DNA of 64,000 nucleotides from Acidobacteriota bacterium (GTDB lineage: Bacteria > Acidobacteriota > Holophagae > Holophagales > Holophagaceae): the NCBI GenBank assembly GCA_016195985.1, contig JACPYP010000016.1, forward strand, positions 372,001 through 436,000. Direction: 5' to 3'. This document shows, piece by piece, positions 9,464 to 17,874 of the stretch. The notes beneath the pieces are model-generated. The model had not been told where the DNA came from. It made no database searches and was given only the letters and a program-made list of their open reading frames with translations. Position 1 is the first letter of the stretch, and every line of letters starts with the position of its first letter. Made by a program: the position numbers and the translations under genes.

Positions 9464-10489
9464 TCAGCGGCGGGGAGGGGCGGTGGATTCCCGGATCACG
9501 AGTTGGGTGGCGAGGCTGATCTCCTGGGGCGTCTTGCGTCCAGGCTTGGCCTCCTTCAGTTGCTTCATGAGCCGGCTCATGGCCTGGAAGCCGATTTTGT
9601 AGCGGGGCATGGCCACCGTGGTCAGCGGAGGGGTCGAGTGGGCTGCCGGCCAGATGTCGTCCAGGCCGATGACGGACAGGTCCTGGGGCACGCGCAGGTC
9701 CCGGGCCCGGGCCTCGCCCATGACGCCGAGGGCCATGAGGTCGTTGGCGGCGAAGATGGCGGTGGGCCAGGTCTTGTTGTTGTCGAAGATCCGCCGGGCC
9801 GCCTCCCGGCCCCCCTCGATGTGGAAGTCGCCCTCTTCGCACTGGATCTGGCCGGGCTTGATGCCATGGGCCGCCAGTTCCTCCATGAACATGTCCCGGC
9901 GGCGGCGGCTGGTCTGGAGGTCCAGGGGCCCGCTGACGTGGGCGAAGCGCCGGTGTCCCAGGCCGACCAGGTGCTCCACCGCCGCGCGGATGCCGGGGCG
10001 GAAATCCACGTTGATCGAAACGGATTCCAGGGGCGGGATGGAAGGATCCCGGTCCACCACCGTGACGGGGATGTTGTGGCCGGCGAGGGTGGTGAGCCAT
10101 TCCTGGGAGGTGCGGCTGAACAGGATGATCACGCCGTCCACCCGGCGGTCGATGAGCGAATGGATCAGGGTGGTGCCGCGGTCGAGGTCGAAATTGGTGT
10201 TGCCCAGGAAGAGGTTGTAGCCCTCGGGAAGACCCGCGTCCTCGACGCCCTTGATCACTTCGGCGTAGAAGGGATTTCCGATGTCGGACACCAGCACGCC
10301 CACTGTGAAGGTGCGCTTCCCGGAGAGGCTGCGGGCCACGGCGTTGGGCCGGAAGCCCAGCTTCGCCACCACGGCCAGCACCTTTTCGCGCGTGGCGGGG
10401 CGGATCGGCGCATCGCTTCCGGAAAGGACCCGGCTCACCGTGGCGCGGGACACGCCGGCCTCTTCAGCCACGTCCGTGATGGTGGACAT
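9464..10489 (-). CDS. LacI family transcriptional regulator
   Basis: DNA-binding repressor with a LacI helix-turn-helix at the N-terminus (MSTITDVAEEAGVSRATVSR) and a periplasmic-binding-protein-like effector domain (about 60-340, e.g. VGVLVSDIGNPFYAEVIKG). The chosen ATG gives the canonical LacI N-terminus; the frame continues 19 codons upstream without a ribosome site. It sits 92 bp downstream of galM in the same direction. A palindrome TGAAATCGGTTTCA with a central CG, as expected for this family, occurs upstream of galM, the porin/TonB operon, araD and transketolase, so this protein is the best candidate regulator of those four units. The effector is probably arabinose or an arabinose-derived metabolite (inference). 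Confidence 0.88.
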   Translation of the reverse strand: MSTITDVAEEAGVSRATVSRVLSGSDAPIRPATREKVLAVVAKLGFRPNAVARSLSGKRTFTVGVLVSDIGNPFYAEVIKGVEDAGLPEGYNLFLGNTNFDLDRGTTLIHSLIDRRVDGVIILFSRTSQEWLTTLAGHNIPVTVVDRDPSIPPLESVSINVDFRPGIRAAVEHLVGLGHRRFAHVSGPLDLQTSRRRRDMFMEELAAHGIKPGQIQCEEGDFHIEGGREAARRIFDNNKTWPTAIFAANDLMALGVMGEARARDLRVPQDLSVIGLDDIWPAAHSTPPLTTVAMPRYKIGFQAMSRLMKQLKEAKPGRKTPQEISLATQLVIRESTAPPRR

Positions 10490-10581
10490 TTTGATCGGGC
10501 GGATTGCTTGCTTCAATTCGCTGCCCCTTCCTTCTCGGTCCTTCATGCGCAGTTCGACGGCCTAACCCAAGGATATTCTCG

Positions 10582-11751
10582 CTACTTTGCGCTGAAGCGG
10601 TAGACCGTCTCGCTGCGGTAGACCCGCCCCGGCCACAGGATGGTGGAGGGGAACAGGGGCTGGTTGGGAGAGTCCGGGTAGTGCTGGGTCTCCAGGCAGA
10701 AGCCGCTGCGCCTCGGGTAGGCCTGTCCGGCCTTTCCGACCAGGGTGCCGTCCAGGAAGTTCCCCGCGTAGAACTGGATGCCGGGCTCCGTGGTGAACAC
10801 CTCCATGCGGCGGCCCGAGGCCGGCTCATCCACTGTCGCGGCCAAGGCGAGCCCCCGCTTCTGGCGGTCCAGGACCCAGTTGTGATCGTACCCCTGGCCG
10901 AAGCCGAGCTGTTCGTCCTGGGCGGAGATCCGCTCGCCGATGGCATGGGGCGCCAGGAAGTCGAAGGGCCCGCCCTTCACGGAGCGGAGTTCGCCGGTGG
11001 GGATGAGTCCCTTGTCCACGGGCGTGAAGCGGCTCGCCTGGAGGGTGAGCTGGTGCCCGAGGATGTCCCCGTTCCCCTCGCCCTTGAGGTTGAAGTAGCC
11101 GTGATGGGTCAGGTTCACCGGAGTGGCCTGGTCCGTGGTGGCCCGGTACTGGATCTTCAACCCGTTGTCGGGCGTGAGCGAGAAGGACACGGTCACCCGC
11201 AGGTTGCCGGGGTAGCCTTCCTCGCCGTTTTTGGAGACGTAGCTCATCTGCAGGCAGTCCGCCCCCTTCCGCTTCACCTGCTTGGCCTCCCAGACCACCT
11301 GGTCGAAGCCCTTCACCCCGCCGTGGAGGGAGCAGGGCAGGCCGCCGGGCGTGTTGTTGGCGGCCAGCTGGTAGCTCTTGCCCTGAAGGGAGAAGGAGGC
11401 GTGGGCGATGCGGTTTCCGAAGCGGCCGACAATGGCCCCGAAATAGGGATTGCTCTTGCGGAAGGCCTCGCTGGTGTAGCCGTCCAGGGACGGGAAGCCC
11501 AGCGCCACGTCATCCACTTTCCCGGCCCGGTCGGGAACGAGCAGTCGCACCACGGTGGCGCCGTAGTTGGTGATTTCCACCTGCAGGCCGTTGCGGTTGG
11601 TGAGGGTGTACAGCTGCACCGGAACGCCGTCCTTGGTGGTTCCGAAGGGGCGGGGCGCGGGGGACGCCGCCATGGCGAAGGCGGCGCAGAGCCCTGCCAG
11701 GGCGCTGGTCATCGCGGTGCGGCGGGTGGGGGCCAAACCAGTGGGGCTCAT
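10582..11751 (-). CDS. galM: Aldose 1-epimerase (mutarotase), exported
   Basis: Interconverts alpha and beta anomers of free aldoses, feeding arabinose or galactose released by retaining and inverting glycosidases to the uptake and isomerase steps. The family core is visible: GRFGNRIA, LHGG, THHGYFNL with the catalytic His, and the C-terminal glutamate in FCLETQHYPD. An N-terminal TRR followed by a hydrophobic stretch (about 9-29, ending AMAAS) suggests export. Start at the ATG with GGAG upstream. The 116-bp gap before it contains one LacI-type operator. Sugar specificity cannot be told from sequence. Confidence 0.88.
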   Translation of the reverse strand: MSPTGLAPTRRTAMTSALAGLCAAFAMAASPAPRPFGTTKDGVPVQLYTLTNRNGLQVEITNYGATVVRLLVPDRAGKVDDVALGFPSLDGYTSEAFRKSNPYFGAIVGRFGNRIAHASFSLQGKSYQLAANNTPGGLPCSLHGGVKGFDQVVWEAKQVKRKGADCLQMSYVSKNGEEGYPGNLRVTVSFSLTPDNGLKIQYRATTDQATPVNLTHHGYFNLKGEGNGDILGHQLTLQASRFTPVDKGLIPTGELRSVKGGPFDFLAPHAIGERISAQDEQLGFGQGYDHNWVLDRQKRGLALAATVDEPASGRRMEVFTTEPGIQFYAGNFLDGTLVGKAGQAYPRRSGFCLETQHYPDSPNQPLFPSTILWPGRVYRSETVYRFSAK

Positions 11752-11830
11752 TGGGATTCTCCAATCGAACACGGCTTGCGATCCTGGGAACGGCATTCCA
11801 GCGGCCATGATCGCGCAAAAAGTCGAAAAA

Positions 11831-11844
11831 TGAAATCGGTTTCA
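11831..11844. promoter_or_regulatory. LacI-type operator upstream of galM
   Basis: TGAAATCGGTTTCA, a near-perfect palindrome around a central CG, lies about 80 bp upstream of the galM start. The identical 14-mer lies upstream of araD, and close variants lie upstream of the porin and transketolase genes. Unlike those, only one copy is present here. The galM-lacI unit may therefore be autoregulated. Confidence 0.7.
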
Positions 11845-11867
11845 GAGTGGGCGCCGGTACGCCGTGA

Positions 11868-14567
11868 TCAACCCGCGTTTTTCGACGCAGGTTTCCGGTT
11901 GCCGGGCAGTCGCGTGATCGCGTAGAACCCGGCCAGGGCGGGATCCACGGGCAAGGCGATCGAAGCCTCGGCGTCCTGCCCGAGCCGGAACCGTTCCGCG
12001 GAACCATCGGGCCGCTCGACGCGGTAGAGGCCCGGTTCTCCCGCGAACCGCAATTCGACGGTGTGGCGCCCCGGGGTGGCGGTTTCAATGCGGAACCGGA
12101 GCGACGAGAGATCCTCTTTCACCTGCATGGAGCCGGATGCCGCGAACCGGTCGCTGTCCAGCTGCAGGTGCAGCTTCCGGCCGCCCAGAAGGGCGTGGAA
12201 TCGCCTTCTCACGCCATCTTTCAGCGCCACTTCCAGGAATCCCTCCGCCGGTTTCCAGGTGCCGCCGTAGCAGATGCGACCGAACAGGGGGTCGTCGGCG
12301 AGGATGGTCGAGGCGCTCCGGAGCGCCCCGCAGAACCCGAGATCCGATTCGGAGCTGTAGTACCAGGGGCCGCGGTGATGGGGCTGTCCGAGCCAAGTCC
12401 GGCCCTTGGCCGCCGGCTCGAAGCCGCCGCCGGCGCCGCCGTCGTTCTCCGGGCCGGGGAACCAGTAGCCGTAGCCGGATTCCGCCGTTCCCGTGTTCAT
12501 GAGGGCCCAGGCGCTGAGGATGGAGGCATAGCCCAGGCGCAGGAAGGGGGCCTGGTTCCGCGCCTGGTTTCCAGCATGGTTCAACCCGTGGTCGAGGATG
12601 GCGCCGCCGCCCATGGGGGACATGTAGGACAGCGTGAAGGCGTCTCCGCCCGTGCCACGGTAGTCGCTCCCCAGCAGGTAGTAGGCGGGCTCGATCCATC
12701 CGCGGCAGAAGAGATTGGCCTTCAGCTGGCGCTCCAGGAAGGCCTTGGCCTTGGCGCGATCGATGGCTGGGCTCTTCAGGGCCGGGCTCTTCTGGGCTGA
12801 GCTCTTCAAGGCATAGGTGGCCAGGGCATGCGTGGATTCGAATCCCGTGGAATCGAAGGGATACTCGGAACCGAACAAGTCGGGCCGCCCGTTGACGAAG
12901 AACCGCGCCTTCCTGTCCCAATGCTCCGCGAGGGTGCGGCTCTCGGCCTTCCACCCCTCCTTCTCCAGGCAGCCGATCAGGTGGGGGATGACCGTCTCGT
13001 TGTAGTACCCGGTTTCGTAGGGGGACCACTTGGCGATGGCCATGGGGACCGTGAACATCGCCAGGCAGGTGCCGTAGGCCCGCCGGAGGTAGGTTTCGGC
13101 GCCCAGGAGGGTGCGCACCTCCGGGTGGTGCCGGGCCACGCGGTACATGCCCAGGTACGTGGCCACGATGTGGGGATAGTCGTAGACCCGCCACAGATGC
13201 TGGCGGCCCTTGGGGCCCGGATCGGGGCTTTCGCGGTTCTGCTTCCAGTCGGGAATGCCGTAGATGCCGTAGGGGAAAGGCTCGGCCTCGGTCTGCTGGA
13301 GGCCGCCCCACACGAAGTGCTGGAGGTACTCGTCCAGCGCGTCGACTTCGGATTGCACCGGGTATTCCGCCAGCTTGGAAGCCAGGAAGGCGGGCTTGCC
13401 GAGGCCGGGATCGTCGCAGGTCACTTCATAGATCCGCCATCCCTTGATCTGGTCGTAGTTGTCGGGGCCCAGCAGGGTGTGGCTCTCCATGTTCCATTCG
13501 GCGAGGAGGCCGCGGTACCACTTGGCGGGATCGCGGTGCTGGTGGCGGGCGATGAAGCTGCCCCGTTTCTGGATGAGGGTTTCCAGGGGCTCGGTGCTGA
13601 AGAACTCCAGGTAGAGGTGGCGGCCGTTTCCGTATCTCACGGTCAGGCGGTTCTCGCCCAGCCTGGCGAAGCGGACCTGGAAGAGCCGGGTTCCGTCCTT
13701 TCGGGAGCCGACCTCCACGATGGTGGTGGCCGTTGGGAATTCCGCTTCCAGGGTCTGGATGCGGGCCTTCGACCGCAGGGCCACGGTGGCTGTCAAATCG
13801 CTGGGGACGGTCATTCCCGGAACGACCTGGGTATCCACATGCCCTTCGTCCACGAGGACCTTTCGCACGCCGTCGTAGCCGTCCGCCCACTGGAGCTTGA
13901 ACCCGTAGGTGTGGGAATCGCCTTCGGATCCGGCGGGGTTCAGCCGGAGCTCCGTTCCGGGCTGGCGCCAGGTCCCCTCCCCCCGAAGAGCTTCGAGGGC
14001 GCGCTTGGCATGGATGTAGATCCGGTAGCCACCCTCGGCCTCCCAGTATTCCAGGCTGGTGTCTCCCAGGGTGGTCATGGTCAGGTAGGGCTTGGCGCTG
14101 TCGGGCCGCATCCAGAACAGGAAGGATCCCGATCCGGAGATGAAGCTGTGCTTGAGCACGGAGGTCTTTTCGGAACCGTGGCGGCTGAAATCCGTCCGGA
14201 GCGGCAGGGGCAGGGACAGATCGCCCACCTCCAGCGGCTTGCCGGTGGTGTTCCTGAGCTTGACCGTCCAGAAGAGGCCCCCGCCCCTGGCTTCAAAGCG
14301 GCTGTCCACGGACAGCCCGGGGCCGCCGTTCGTGGCCTCGCGCCAGTCCTCCCCGGCGGTCCGGTAGCGCGCGCTCACATCGCCGAGCCGCTTCCCCGGG
14401 GCGATGTACTCCATGCCGTGATGACTCTTCGGGCCCTTGAGGCTGACGAGAAAGCCACCCTCGAGTTTCGCATCCATGGATGATGCGGCCAGCCCAAAAG
14501 CAGGGGCCAGGGCTAGAGCCAGGGCCAGGCGCGCGATGGCGCGGACGAAGGGGATCTTTCTGAACAT
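11868..14567 (-). CDS. Large exported protein, DUF5695-like; putative glycoside hydrolase
   Basis: An 899-residue exported protein with a Sec signal peptide (about 1-29, ending FGLAASS). The N-terminal third is beta-rich, like a supersandwich domain. The middle (about 380-760) is helical and aromatic-rich with repeated His/Trp/Tyr motifs (WYRGLLAEWNMES, GPWYYSSESDLGF), as in (alpha/alpha)6-barrel carbohydrate enzymes. The C-terminus is again beta-rich. I recognise it only as resembling the DUF5695 family; no validated catalytic residues can be named. An in-frame TTG precedes the ATG. Its place among arabinose-releasing enzymes suggests a role in plant glycan breakdown. Confidence 0.6.
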   Translation of the reverse strand: MFRKIPFVRAIARLALALALAPAFGLAASSMDAKLEGGFLVSLKGPKSHHGMEYIAPGKRLGDVSARYRTAGEDWREATNGGPGLSVDSRFEARGGGLFWTVKLRNTTGKPLEVGDLSLPLPLRTDFSRHGSEKTSVLKHSFISGSGSFLFWMRPDSAKPYLTMTTLGDTSLEYWEAEGGYRIYIHAKRALEALRGEGTWRQPGTELRLNPAGSEGDSHTYGFKLQWADGYDGVRKVLVDEGHVDTQVVPGMTVPSDLTATVALRSKARIQTLEAEFPTATTIVEVGSRKDGTRLFQVRFARLGENRLTVRYGNGRHLYLEFFSTEPLETLIQKRGSFIARHQHRDPAKWYRGLLAEWNMESHTLLGPDNYDQIKGWRIYEVTCDDPGLGKPAFLASKLAEYPVQSEVDALDEYLQHFVWGGLQQTEAEPFPYGIYGIPDWKQNRESPDPGPKGRQHLWRVYDYPHIVATYLGMYRVARHHPEVRTLLGAETYLRRAYGTCLAMFTVPMAIAKWSPYETGYYNETVIPHLIGCLEKEGWKAESRTLAEHWDRKARFFVNGRPDLFGSEYPFDSTGFESTHALATYALKSSAQKSPALKSPAIDRAKAKAFLERQLKANLFCRGWIEPAYYLLGSDYRGTGGDAFTLSYMSPMGGGAILDHGLNHAGNQARNQAPFLRLGYASILSAWALMNTGTAESGYGYWFPGPENDGGAGGGFEPAAKGRTWLGQPHHRGPWYYSSESDLGFCGALRSASTILADDPLFGRICYGGTWKPAEGFLEVALKDGVRRRFHALLGGRKLHLQLDSDRFAASGSMQVKEDLSSLRFRIETATPGRHTVELRFAGEPGLYRVERPDGSAERFRLGQDAEASIALPVDPALAGFYAITRLPGNRKPASKNAG
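12769..12813. repeat. Three tandem 15-bp units inside the DUF5695-like gene
   Basis: Three successive near-copies of a 15-base unit (GGGCTCTTCAGGGCC and variants) encode a Lys/Ser/Pro-rich stretch (LKSSAQKSPALKSPA). It probably forms a flexible linker that varies in length between strains. Confidence 0.6.
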
Positions 14568-14598
14568 CAAAACCGCCTTACGGAGGGGAGATGGGGAT

Positions 14599-14748
14599 CT
14601 AGAGAAGGTTCTTGGCCTTGAGCTGTTCCTCCAGCCGGCGGACCCTGCGGAAGGCCAGGAATCCGAGGACGCCGCCCCCGATGAGGGCGGCCCCCGGCAC
14701 GAGGGCCGCGAGGAGAAGAAGCAGTTCCATGCAGCCTAGATTGCCCAT
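14599..14748 (-). CDS. 49-residue single-pass membrane protein
   Basis: A short frame with a clear ribosome site (CAGGAG, 5 bases before ATG). The product starts MGNLGCMELLLLLAALVPG, continues with one Gly/Leu/Ala-rich membrane segment to about residue 33, then has a basic patch (RRVRR) and a charged helical tail (LEEQLKAKNLL). The topology is N-out with a cytoplasmic tail by the positive-inside rule. It lies 28 bp before the DUF5695-like gene and 31 bp after the Tat-exported protein gene, in the same direction, so it belongs to the operon. Function unknown; it could anchor or assist a neighbour. Confidence 0.65.
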   Translation of the reverse strand: MGNLGCMELLLLLAALVPGAALIGGGVLGFLAFRRVRRLEEQLKAKNLL

Positions 14749-14779
14749 GTCGGCTCCTGTGGGGAGGGAGGGTGGACCC

Positions 14780-15334
14780 TCAGGCGAGGGAGATCCGGTA
14801 GCGGCAGCTCTTGGCGCCCCGCAGGATGGAGGCGACCACTTCGGCCTTCACGGGCCTGCCCGCCACGGCGGAGAACAGCTTCTCGGCAAAGCCCTCGGAG
14901 CAGTCGCAGAGCAGGGCGGATTTCTGCGGCGCCTCCTGGTGGTTCAGGGGGCACACGCAATAGGACTTGGCCTCGTCGATGCGGATTTGGCCCGCGGCCT
15001 TGTCGTATTCGATCTTCCAGCCCCACTCGGCGGCGAGAAAGGCCAGGAAGGCGTCCATGTTCCCGGCGTAGGGCGCGACCTGCCTGCCCATGTCGAGGTG
15101 GTCGAAGTGGGCGGCGGCGCAGCCCTTCAGCACGGATTTCGCAGCCTTGCGGTCCACGCTCTGCTCCAGCTGGGGCAGCAGCGCCGCGATCCACTTGGAG
15201 GGCATGGGGTCCTTGACGGTCTGGATGCCTTCCCCAGCCGCCTCCGCAGGCGAGGCGGCGGCCAGGCGCGAGAAGCCGCAGGCGCAAAGGCCCGTCGCGC
15301 ATGAGGCGAGGAAGGACCGGCGGGTGCTTTCCAT
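14780..15334 (-). CDS. Tat-exported cysteine-rich protein (unknown)
   Basis: A 184-residue protein with a twin-arginine signal (STRRSFLASCATGLCACGF) beginning at the ATG preceded by AGGAG. The mature part holds paired cysteines (SYCVCPL, LLCDCSEGF) and ends GAKSCRYRISL, a pattern reminiscent of the V4R or DUF6144-type ligand-binding domains; this similarity is tentative. Tat export and CxC pairs suggest a cofactor or metal bound before export. It sits between the GH36-type enzyme and the 49-residue membrane protein with gaps under 35 bp. Why a sugar operon carries it is unclear. Confidence 0.6.
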   Translation of the reverse strand: MESTRRSFLASCATGLCACGFSRLAAASPAEAAGEGIQTVKDPMPSKWIAALLPQLEQSVDRKAAKSVLKGCAAAHFDHLDMGRQVAPYAGNMDAFLAFLAAEWGWKIEYDKAAGQIRIDEAKSYCVCPLNHQEAPQKSALLCDCSEGFAEKLFSAVAGRPVKAEVVASILRGAKSCRYRISLA

Positions 15335-15351
15335 GGCGCGGCTCCTGTCAG

Positions 15352-17871
15352 CTATTGGGCGCGCTTGGCCAGGAGGGGATCCAGCCAGGCCGCGTGCGGG
15401 GCGTTCAGCCAGTCGTCGTCCTCGGGAGCCGCATCCTTGGCGACGGCGCGAAGGATCAGCTGCTTCACGCCGGTGACATCGATGCGGAAGGTCTTGGGCC
15501 CGGCGGCCTTCGCCAGGGCGCCGCTGGTCCACAGTTCCCGGCCGTCACCCAGCACCACGAAGGTCACCGGCGTCTTCTCCCGATCGGAATCCTCGAAGGC
15601 GGCCTCGGCCGAGAAGGTGGTGAAGAGGCCTTTCAGATCGAACGCCACTTCCGAGGCGGGGTGGGCCGCCAGGCCCTGGCGGTGGCGGGAGGCCACGCTG
15701 AAGGTTCGCGGCTCGGCGCCGCGGCCTTCGGAGCGCGAGGGCTCGAGCTCCTCGAGTTTGGCGGTGTCGGGGAGCAGGGCCGCCAGGGTGAAGGTCAGCT
15801 CGGCCTTCTTCGGCCCCTTTTGCTCGATCCCATCCTCCCAGACGCTGCGCACTTCGGCGGTGTGCTTCCGGGCTGGGTCCAATCCGCGCAGGGGGAAGCG
15901 GGGCGTGCCGGTGCGGCCCAGCAGCTGGCCGTCCAGGTACACCTGGTAGCCGGCGTTGAGGTAGTACTGATCCTTCCATTGCAGATCCACGCCGTCGAGG
16001 CCCCGGGGCTCCGCCTGCAGGCCCACGGGGGCCTGGGTGGGATAGTGGTAGTAGTCCGCGGGCTTGAAGGCCACCTTCCAGGACACGGCCTGGGTCTTGC
16101 GGGAGGTGATGCGGAGCGTGGCCCAGCCCTGGTGCTGGGTGATCTGCACGGGCAAGGGGCCGGAGGCGGAGCGGGCCGAAGCCTGGCTGATCTCGAAATT
16201 CTGTCCCCGCGGGAAGGCGAAGTGCAGCTCGTAGGGATCATCCTTGACGACCTGGCTCTTCCCGGAGAACCCGGTGTCGTGGCGCTGGAGTTCCTGCAGG
16301 TCCACCCAGCCCTGGGTGAGGTGGCGGTTGGTCGATACCAGCTGGATCTGGCCGTCGCTGGGCACGAGGCTGAGCACCCGGCAGCTGGTGGGCGCGAGGT
16401 CCAGGGCCACTCCCGCCTCCCAGGCGCCGAGGTATTCCTGGTTCCAGAAATCGAAGACGTGGACGGGGGCGTTGGCGGGCAGGCCCAGATCCTTCCAGCC
16501 CAGGTAGAGCTGGTCGGGGCGGTCCTGGCGGAAGTTGAAGGCGCCCACCACGTCGTAGCCGCGGCCCAGGTGCTGCACCTTGAGATCCCAGATGCGCTTG
16601 TTCCGGGTGGCGGGGAAGAGGTCCAGGGGGCGGATGTCCGTGGCGGGGAACACCCTGCGGAGGATGTTCACCCGTTCCTGCGACAGGTCCGGCAGGCGGT
16701 CGCTGGCGAAGAGGGCCTGGCCCGTGAGGCCCTGGAGCGAGGCCCAGACCCGGGCCTGGTCCAGGGTGAGCGGCGCGCGCAGCAGCATCACGTCGGGATC
16801 GGTGTACCAGGCGATGTTGTGCTGGTAGTAGGACTGCAGGGTGGGCGCCAGGGCCGTGAGGAAGCCTTCCCAGCCCAGCACCACATCGCCGCCGGTGCGC
16901 GATCCGTTCATGATGCCCATGCCTTCCACGGGAAGGCCCCAGCAGCCCAGGAGGTAGCGGTCGGGCCCGAGGCCCGCGCGGATGGCGTCCAGGGTGCGGC
17001 GGTAGAGCTGGTCCGGCGCGCCGGGCTTCTGCATGAAGGCTTGGGTCTTGCCGTACTCCTCCACCACGATGGGCTGGCCGTCGATCTTCAGGTAGTCGTA
17101 GCCCCAACCGGCGAGCCGGGAGAAGAGGCCCTTCAGGTAGGCCTGGGAGGCGTCCGAGGAGGGATCCACCAGCCACTTGCCTTCCCAGGTGTCCGAGGGC
17201 GAGGTGCCGTCGGGCTTGCGCAGGAACACGCCCGGCGAAGCCTGCACCACCTGGTCGTTGGATTGGCCGTGCGGCGCGATCCACAGGCCGGGCGTGAAGC
17301 CCTTGTCCTTGATGTAGCGGGCGAGGCCGGCCATGCCGCTGGGGAAGTGGCGGTCCACGGCGCTCCAGTCCCTGGAACCATGGCTGCCGTCGGCCTTCTC
17401 CGCCTGCCATGCATCGTCGATCTGGACGATCCGGGCCCCGTAGTCCTTGAGGTTCCGGGCGATCCAGTCGGTGTTGCGTCGCACTTCCTGCTCGTTGAGA
17501 TCCTGGTAGTAGTAGTACCAGGTGCAGAAACCCGATGGAGCCACGGGAAAGATGGACTTGTCCACGGGCTTGAAGAATTTCAGCTTCAGGGTGTCGCGGT
17601 AGTAGTGCGGCATCCGGCTGCCGTCCTGGAGGACGAGTTCGTCCGCAGCGGGATCGTAGGTGCCCTGGGCCAGGCTGGTCTTCACGTCGCCGAGGGTCAT
17701 CACGAACAGATCGCCGTTGGCGCTGTCCTTCACGCGGGCCGGGATGGGGAAGGGCCAGGTTTTTGCTGGAGTTCCCGGCCGAGCTTTAGCCGGAATCTCA
17801 GCTTTGACTTGGCCCGCGGCCAGGATGCAGGTCAAAGCCAGCAGGAGGGCTGGACGGGAAGGGACTGGCAT
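15352..17871 (-). CDS. GH36/GH27-type (clan GH-D) glycosidase with FN3-like and NPCBM domains
   Basis: Exported retaining glycosidase. A signal peptide covers about 1-24. The (beta/alpha)8 domain shows the clan signatures FCTWYYYYQDLNEQ and IVQIDDAWQ, the nucleophile Asp in YDYLKIDGQ (about D264) and the acid/base Asp in SRTGGDV (about D329). After a beta-sandwich come an FN3-like module (about 595-690) and a C-terminal NPCBM-type module ending DDDWLNAPHAAWLDPLL. At 839 residues this is a multidomain member. Known activities of the clan are alpha-galactosidase, alpha-N-acetylgalactosaminidase and, in GH27, beta-L-arabinopyranosidase. Either sugar occurs on arabinogalactan proteins and extensins. 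It lies 3 bp behind the zincin gene. Confidence 0.85.
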   Translation of the reverse strand: MPVPSRPALLLALTCILAAGQVKAEIPAKARPGTPAKTWPFPIPARVKDSANGDLFVMTLGDVKTSLAQGTYDPAADELVLQDGSRMPHYYRDTLKLKFFKPVDKSIFPVAPSGFCTWYYYYQDLNEQEVRRNTDWIARNLKDYGARIVQIDDAWQAEKADGSHGSRDWSAVDRHFPSGMAGLARYIKDKGFTPGLWIAPHGQSNDQVVQASPGVFLRKPDGTSPSDTWEGKWLVDPSSDASQAYLKGLFSRLAGWGYDYLKIDGQPIVVEEYGKTQAFMQKPGAPDQLYRRTLDAIRAGLGPDRYLLGCWGLPVEGMGIMNGSRTGGDVVLGWEGFLTALAPTLQSYYQHNIAWYTDPDVMLLRAPLTLDQARVWASLQGLTGQALFASDRLPDLSQERVNILRRVFPATDIRPLDLFPATRNKRIWDLKVQHLGRGYDVVGAFNFRQDRPDQLYLGWKDLGLPANAPVHVFDFWNQEYLGAWEAGVALDLAPTSCRVLSLVPSDGQIQLVSTNRHLTQGWVDLQELQRHDTGFSGKSQVVKDDPYELHFAFPRGQNFEISQASARSASGPLPVQITQHQGWATLRITSRKTQAVSWKVAFKPADYYHYPTQAPVGLQAEPRGLDGVDLQWKDQYYLNAGYQVYLDGQLLGRTGTPRFPLRGLDPARKHTAEVRSVWEDGIEQKGPKKAELTFTLAALLPDTAKLEELEPSRSEGRGAEPRTFSVASRHRQGLAAHPASEVAFDLKGLFTTFSAEAAFEDSDREKTPVTFVVLGDGRELWTSGALAKAAGPKTFRIDVTGVKQLILRAVAKDAAPEDDDWLNAPHAAWLDPLLAKRAQ

Positions 17872-17874
17872 GGA

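Noticed and set aside
6853-9519. An 888-codon plus-strand frame opposite M24 and POT genes
   Set aside because: Same reason: low-complexity translation and no start signal.
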